A stretch of 64,000 bases of DNA from Virgibacillus sp. NKC19-16 (lineage in GTDB: Bacteria; Bacillota; Bacilli; Bacillales; Amphibacillaceae). Below the pieces are notes generated by a model. It was given only the letters and a program-made list of their open reading frames with translations. It was not told the origin of the DNA and made no database searches. The stretch's first letter is position 1. Each line of letters begins with the position of its first letter. A program made the position numbers and the translations under genes. The stretch lies in NCBI RefSeq assembly GCF_021560035.1, contig NZ_CP074373.1:3344001-3408000 (forward strand), read 5' to 3'. This document shows positions 59,877 through 64,000 of this stretch, piece after piece.

Positions 59877-61520
59877 TCACTTTCTGGATCGGATCATTCG
59901 AAAATGTTTAAACAAGAGTATACTTGTTGTAGTTGTAAATAAAGCTATGAGCACAATTGCGATTATGCTAATGGTCATTGAATTGAAGATGCTAGCATAA
60001 ACCGCTAATCCAATTCCTACTACTATCATGATAAAACTAATGACCTCTAAAAGTAAATAAAAGTGATGCTTCAGTTGAGTATGATGCTTCTCTTTATCCC
60101 ACTGCCTATCCTTTTCCCCGCTTTCCAGGAAAGAAAGCAATGCATTTGGCATGGATAAAATAGGCTTTGCCAAGTCTTTTGCTTTCTGTTTATAGATCGA
60201 TTCAAGGATGTTTCGCGTACCAAACCATTGCTTAATCTTTGGTTTTGCCCATTCTTCAATATCCATGTCCGGATAAACCGTGAATAATATCCCAACCACA
60301 ATGGAAACTGCCCTGCCGTAATAGGCATAATCTGCAGGCAATTGAATGGGCTCTTCTTTGACGAAATGACGAACCTCATTTTTAATTTTTGCCATTGCAT
60401 CAGCGTCTAAGTCCTTAAAAGATCCGCTCTCATACATTTCAACCGCTTGTTTCAGGTTTTTTTTAAGTTGCTTCCTATCTGCATCCGGCAGCAGGAAATT
60501 CATCTCTTCCAGTGCATCGATGATGATATCATAATCATCTATGATAAAACCCTGAACAAACATTTTAAAATTATGTGTATCTTGTTTACTTAATTCACCC
60601 ACCATACCAAAATCAATAATTGCAATTGTTCCATCCTGCTGTACTAAAATATTCCCGCTATGTGGATCCGCATGAAAATTACCCGGGTTCAGAAATTGAT
60701 CGATATAAAAATCAAACAGCGTCTTCGTTGTTTCCTCTACATTAATATCATGTTCCTTAATATATTCCAGATCTGTTATTTTTGCTCCATCCATCCATTC
60801 CATTACGAGTACTTTCGTTGTGGTTAAATCTTCATGAAAAGCAGGGATATGTACATAGTCATCATCTTGATAGCGTTCCCTGAAATACTTTCCGAATTCC
60901 AGCTCCTGCTCAAAATCCAACTCACGATCCATGACACGGACAATTTCGTGAAAAAGTGCTTTCATATCTGCATTTTTACCAAATGAAGTAAACTTAGCTA
61001 TAATCCAAAATACCATTCGTAATGCAATGAAATCTTTTCGAAAAATTTCCTGTATACGGTACCGTTGCACTTTTACAGCAACTGGAGTTCCATCTTTTAA
61101 TTTTCCCTGATAAACTTCTCCAATCGAGGCAGAAGCGATGGAAGATTCATTAATTTCCAGTAGATGTTCATCAATGGCCGCCCCCCACTCTTCTTCCATG
61201 AGTGATTTGGCATAATCGAATGACATTGGTTTTACCTGGTCAACTAAACCAGAAAGCTCTTTGATAAAAACATCTGGCATAATGTCCGTTCTTGTAGTTA
61301 GAAACTGACCAACCTTTACCAATACACCACCAAGACTTACTGCTTTAATCCGATATTCCTTTGCCATATTTACTAATAGATCATTCCATTTTTTTTGCGT
61401 TTTACTATCCCATACACTATGGCGAAAAAGGAAGAAGTAAATTTTAAAGATAAATTTAATAACCATCCAAACGATGACGGTATAGCGATAGATAAAATTA
61501 TATTTAAGGGAGCCTTTCAA
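59877..61520 (-). CDS. ABC1/UbiB (AarF) family atypical kinase
   Basis: 547 residues. The family marks are present: KxGQ (GGVLVKVGQFLTTR), the Ala-rich nucleotide loop (ESSIASASIGEVYQG), the lysine in VAVKVQR, HADPHSGNILV and IDFGMVGE. Two membrane helices close the C-terminus (about 490-537). UbiB proteins are ATPases linked to isoprenoid lipid or quinone metabolism and stress tolerance. A GTG at 61529 opens the frame but is inside the GAGGTG ribosome site; the TTG at 61520 six bases later is preferred. Confidence 0.9.
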   Translation of the reverse strand: MKGSLKYNFIYRYTVIVWMVIKFIFKIYFFLFRHSVWDSKTQKKWNDLLVNMAKEYRIKAVSLGGVLVKVGQFLTTRTDIMPDVFIKELSGLVDQVKPMSFDYAKSLMEEEWGAAIDEHLLEINESSIASASIGEVYQGKLKDGTPVAVKVQRYRIQEIFRKDFIALRMVFWIIAKFTSFGKNADMKALFHEIVRVMDRELDFEQELEFGKYFRERYQDDDYVHIPAFHEDLTTTKVLVMEWMDGAKITDLEYIKEHDINVEETTKTLFDFYIDQFLNPGNFHADPHSGNILVQQDGTIAIIDFGMVGELSKQDTHNFKMFVQGFIIDDYDIIIDALEEMNFLLPDADRKQLKKNLKQAVEMYESGSFKDLDADAMAKIKNEVRHFVKEEPIQLPADYAYYGRAVSIVVGILFTVYPDMDIEEWAKPKIKQWFGTRNILESIYKQKAKDLAKPILSMPNALLSFLESGEKDRQWDKEKHHTQLKHHFYLLLEVISFIMIVVGIGLAVYASIFNSMTISIIAIVLIALFTTTTSILLFKHFRMIRSRK

Positions 61521-61697
61521 GATTAACACCTCATCTAAACTATACCCAAATATGTATTAGGTTAATCACAGTTTACTACACTCTGTTATTCTATGCGAAC
61601 TCGACTCTGCTATGTATAATTATTCATTTACCCCTGGACATTTGCATATATTCACTTATAATGAGAAAAAGAATTATTTTATAAGGTGGCTATTTTT

Positions 61698-63047
61698 ATG
61701 GGGGAAAATAAATACAAATTAATCGATCATTTAAAATTTATCATCCCATCATTACTTGGTATCTTCTTGTTTATGACACCTGTACCAACAGATGATGGAT
61801 TTACGATACCAATCGCCGTTTTAGCAACTTGGGTGCAAGAGCTTTTAGCCGGTCAGCTATCTGCCATTATGATGATTATTATCGTTTTTACAGCAGTGAT
61901 GACAATGATTGCCAAATTTATAGGACCTAACGCGTTTGCTAAAACACCATTTTTCCAAAGTCTTTTTTATACAGGCTGGTTTTGGACCATTACAAGAGTC
62001 CTTGCAGGGATATTTGCCATTATGGTCTTCTTCCGATTAGGGCCGGAAGCAGTTCATGGTCCGGACACCGGGCAAATGCTACTGGATGACTTGCTGCATG
62101 TATTATTCGCTGTCTTTTTATTTGCGGGCCTGTTTTTACCCTTATTAATGAATTTCGGTTTGCTGGAATTATTCGGAACATTGATGACGAAGATTATGCG
62201 TCCTTTATTTAAACTTCCAGGCCGTGCATCGATTGATTCCTTAGCTTCATGGATCGGTGATGGGACAATTGGGGTGCTACTGTCAAGTAAGCAATATGAG
62301 ACAGGTTATTATACGAAACGGGAAGCCGCTGTTATTGGTACAACGTTTTCTGTCGTGTCGATCACATTTTCACTGGTCATTATTTCTGAAGTGGGACTTG
62401 CGCATATGTTCGTTCCGTTTTATTTAACTGTTCTGATTGCAGGTTTTGTGGCTGCATTAATCATGCCTCGTATCCCGCCACTGTCTAGGAAGGCTGATAC
62501 GTATATCAATGAAGCTGCCGATGGGATCTCAGAAGAAATTCCTGAGGAGCATACGAGACTTTCATTTGGCTACGAAAAAGCACTGGAACGCGGTAGAAAA
62601 GAAACGAGTGTTTATAAGTTCTTTAAAGAAGGCGGACAAAATATTCTCGATATGTGGATGGGTGTAGCCCCGATTGTTATGGCTTTTGGTTTAGTTGCAT
62701 TAATTATCGCGGAATTTACACCGGTGTTCCAGTGGCTTGGAATGCCTTTCGTACCACTGCTTGAATTGATGCAGGTTCCGGAAGCTGCCGCAGCATCAGA
62801 GACGATTTTAATCGGGTTCGCTGATATGTTCTTACCAGCCATTTTCGCCGCATCGATTGAAGCGGAAATCACACGATTCATCATCGCTACCCTATCTGTT
62901 ACACAATTAATCTATATGTCCGAAGTCGGTGGACTGTTGCTCGGATCGAAAGTCCCTGTCTCGTTTAAGGATCTCGTTGTAGTATTCTTGCTTCGGACGA
63001 TCATTACATTGCCGATTATTACATTGATTGCACATATTATATTTTAA
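61698..63047 (+). CDS. YjiH family membrane protein with nucleoside-recognition (Gate) domain
   Basis: 449 residues with about ten membrane helices. The Gate-type motif is visible in MNFGLLELFGTLMTKIMRPLF and PGRASIDSLASWIGDGTIGV, and again near GVAPIVMAFGLVALIIAEFTP. Related Gate proteins are transporters or spore membrane proteins; the substrate is unknown. AAGGTGG stands before the ATG at 61698; a GTG at 61686 falls inside that site. Confidence 0.85.
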   Translation: MGENKYKLIDHLKFIIPSLLGIFLFMTPVPTDDGFTIPIAVLATWVQELLAGQLSAIMMIIIVFTAVMTMIAKFIGPNAFAKTPFFQSLFYTGWFWTITRVLAGIFAIMVFFRLGPEAVHGPDTGQMLLDDLLHVLFAVFLFAGLFLPLLMNFGLLELFGTLMTKIMRPLFKLPGRASIDSLASWIGDGTIGVLLSSKQYETGYYTKREAAVIGTTFSVVSITFSLVIISEVGLAHMFVPFYLTVLIAGFVAALIMPRIPPLSRKADTYINEAADGISEEIPEEHTRLSFGYEKALERGRKETSVYKFFKEGGQNILDMWMGVAPIVMAFGLVALIIAEFTPVFQWLGMPFVPLLELMQVPEAAAASETILIGFADMFLPAIFAASIEAEITRFIIATLSVTQLIYMSEVGGLLLGSKVPVSFKDLVVVFLLRTIITLPIITLIAHIIF

Positions 63048-63093
63048 TTGGCGGGTATTGGTAGTACAGAGATACATGATGAAAATAAGGAAT

Positions 63094-63137
63094 AGACCTC
63101 ACCAAGCTGTTAAACGAAGGTGAGGTCTATTTTTATT
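63094..63137 (+). terminator. Terminator of the yjiH-type gene
   Basis: Perfect 10-bp stem AGACCTCACC (63094-63103) and GGTGAGGTCT (63119-63128) followed by ATTTTTATT. Confidence 0.9.
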
Positions 63138-63242
63138 GGTTAATGATTATCACAAGAAGTGTTGCTAATGCAAACCAAAGAAAGACCGGCATTCTTGATT
63201 GGAAGCATATAAAGTTTTCTCACTTGGACAAATTATCAGCCA

Positions 63243-63524
63243 TCAATGTTCTTCCCAAACTAATTCATCTTCCTTTATATAAAGTAGAACATCGCCACGA
63301 ACTACTTTGTCACCAGCTTTTACAGCCACTGTCTCAATTACTCCAGTTGTCCCAAACAAAATTCGCTTTATATTTCTCTGTTCATCTTGAATAATTGCTA
63401 ACAATTGCTGACCGCGAACTTTTTCACCTAATTCGACTTTAATACTTTCCACACTTCCTTTAACTGGGCTTGTTATAATATGTCCGTAACCCCAGCGTCT
63501 TGGGTACACTTCATATTCCATCAT
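63243..63524 (-). CDS. Lipoyl/biotinyl-like domain protein without the modified lysine
   Basis: 93 residues forming one barrel-sandwich hybrid: ITSPVKGSVESIKVELGEKV in the first half and TGVIETVAVKAGDKVVRGDV in the second. The turn that carries lysine in biotin or lipoyl domains (MKM or DKA) is replaced by QDEQRNIKR, so it is probably not modified. Single-domain proteins of this kind in bacilli have no known function. ATG at 63524 is nine bases after AAAGGAG. Confidence 0.7.
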   Translation of the reverse strand: MMEYEVYPRRWGYGHIITSPVKGSVESIKVELGEKVRGQQLLAIIQDEQRNIKRILFGTTGVIETVAVKAGDKVVRGDVLLYIKEDELVWEEH

Positions 63525-63913
63525 TAGATTCATCTCCTTTATTTATGGATAGATTCCGTAAGTATTTAAATGTCATTGCAACGTCTTAGTCTAGTCTTAT
63601 GATAAATTCGTATTATCAGGTAAAGATTTTTAATTTTACTTTTTTAGTCCTCTAATAATATTCGTTCCCTCAGTATCGGAGAACTCCTGCAATTATACTT
63701 TTGTCAATATAAATCTTTAAACTTCACATATTTACTGTGTATTATTATTATAGTTTTTCAGATCAATCCAATCAATATATAATTCAGATAAAATCAATCT
63801 GTTTTTGATATAAAGGTAGCGAAAAAAAAGAGCGCAAGTCTTATTCCAGATTTGCGCCCTTCGTATTATGAGGTCAGCCAGTCTTTTCTGGTTGGCCTAA
63901 TTGGAACCAAAAG
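63525..63913. other. AT-rich intergenic region with two hairpins
   Basis: 389 bases. From 63829 to 63860 AGAGCGCAAGTCT pairs with AGATTTGCGCCCT, with a T run on the minus strand, a terminator for the gene at the right edge. A second, imperfect hairpin lies at 63872-63897 (GGTCAGCCAG / CTGGTTGGCC). The rest is AT-rich; a promoter for the lipoyl-like gene is expected here but not assigned. Confidence 0.6.
63829..63860 (-). terminator. Terminator of the right-edge gene
   Basis: GCGCAA / TTGCGC core stem with flanking pairs, followed on the minus strand by eight T (complement of 63822-63829). Confidence 0.78.
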
Positions 63914-64000
63914 CTAAGCGTTTATATTAGATTTTTCAATTATTTTATCAGCAATTTCTTCTGGAGAACTGCCATTTGTGTAAACAATATATTTAGCTAG
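63914..64000 (-). CDS. C-terminal end of an unidentified protein
   Basis: 29 codons reading in from the right edge to a TAG at 63914: LAKYIVYTNGSSPEEIADKI then IEKSNINA. The pattern of a strand, NGSSPEEIADKII helix and short tail resembles the end of small P-loop kinases such as adenylylsulfate or shikimate kinases, but the fragment is too short to assign. Confidence 0.5.
   Translation of the reverse strand, partial: LAKYIVYTNGSSPEEIADKIIEKSNINA

Overview
The window is a chromosomal segment of a low-GC, endospore-forming Bacillota bacterium of the family Bacillaceae. Gene content and order follow the Bacillus subtilis ywmB-to-ywdI region closely: ywmB, ywzB, atpCDGAHFEBI, upp, glyA, ywlG, ywlE, mntP, ywlC, spoIIR, prmC, prfA, tdk, rpmE, rho, glpX, murA, tal, spo0F, pyrG, rpoE, acyl-CoA genes, argS, ywiB, pbpG, ywhD, ywgA, ywfO, lipL, pta, hemQ, gerQ, ywdK, ywdI. 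Sporulation and germination genes (spoIIR, spo0F, gerQ, a pbpG-like PBP) show a spore former. The overall style (many TTG starts, long divergent intergenic repeats, a fused IcmF mutase) recalls the Oceanobacillus/Virgibacillus/Lentibacillus group, but that placement is an inference. No rRNA, tRNA, CRISPR array, prophage or transposase was seen. All genes in roughly the first 47.7 kb are on the minus strand except the SMR efflux pair; the right third is mixed.

Layout. 1-8 kb: end of ywmB, ywzB and the complete F1Fo ATP synthase operon, in which atpD carries a one-base frameshift. 8-12.3 kb: a secreted subtilisin-family protease, then a TetR repressor divergent from a two-gene SMR efflux pump with a well-formed operator. 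12.3-19 kb: upp, glyA and the ywlG-ywlE-mntP-ywlC-spoIIR block. 19.3-26 kb: release factor 1 and its methylase, a NERD-domain protein set between two repeat tracts, tdk, L31 and rho. 26-32.7 kb: glpX, murA, a transaldolase-family gene, spo0F, pyrG with an initiation-dependent attenuator, rpoE. 33-45.5 kb: an eight-gene fatty or branched-chain acyl-CoA degradation operon (fadF-like Fe-S protein, thiolase, 3-hydroxyacyl-CoA dehydrogenase, two acyl-CoA dehydrogenases, MeaB chaperone, TetR, IcmF). 45.6-64 kb: argS, ywiB, a class A PBP, ywhD-ywgA-ywfO, lipL, a degenerate M50-like membrane protein, pta, hemQ, gerQ, small proteins, a phasin-like/UbiB-kinase pair, a YjiH-type membrane protein, a lipoyl-like domain protein and the end of another gene.

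The least explained content is non-coding. (1) Six intergenic tracts (about 13.1, 21.4, 22.8, 33.0, 38.1 and 57.2 kb) are degenerate tandem repeats with different unit sequences but the same 21-nt period, each placed just after a stop codon. 21 nt is both two turns of B-DNA and seven codons, and one tract has stayed open in frame with the downstream meaB. (2) Four copies of a roughly 480-nt MITE-like element with imperfect inverted termini lie at 19.1, 29.8, 45.0 and 49.9 kb. Two copies share a 128-nt block differing at only two positions, in opposite orientation, and one copy has its core inverted relative to its ends. One copy sits between a recognisable promoter/operator (TTGACT, a 14-bp palindrome, TAAAGT) and the acyl-CoA operon that promoter should drive.

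How the genes fit together. The acyl-CoA cluster would shorten acyl-CoAs and pass the electrons to the membrane Fe-S protein; IcmF with MeaB would rearrange isobutyryl/butyryl-CoA. The TetR inside the operon and a CodY-like box upstream suggest control by acyl-CoA and by branched-chain amino acid status. The central block couples cell-wall precursor synthesis, nucleotide salvage, CTP synthesis, translation termination and sporulation signalling, as in B. subtilis, but rpiB, fbaA and ywjG, present at this locus in B. subtilis, are absent.
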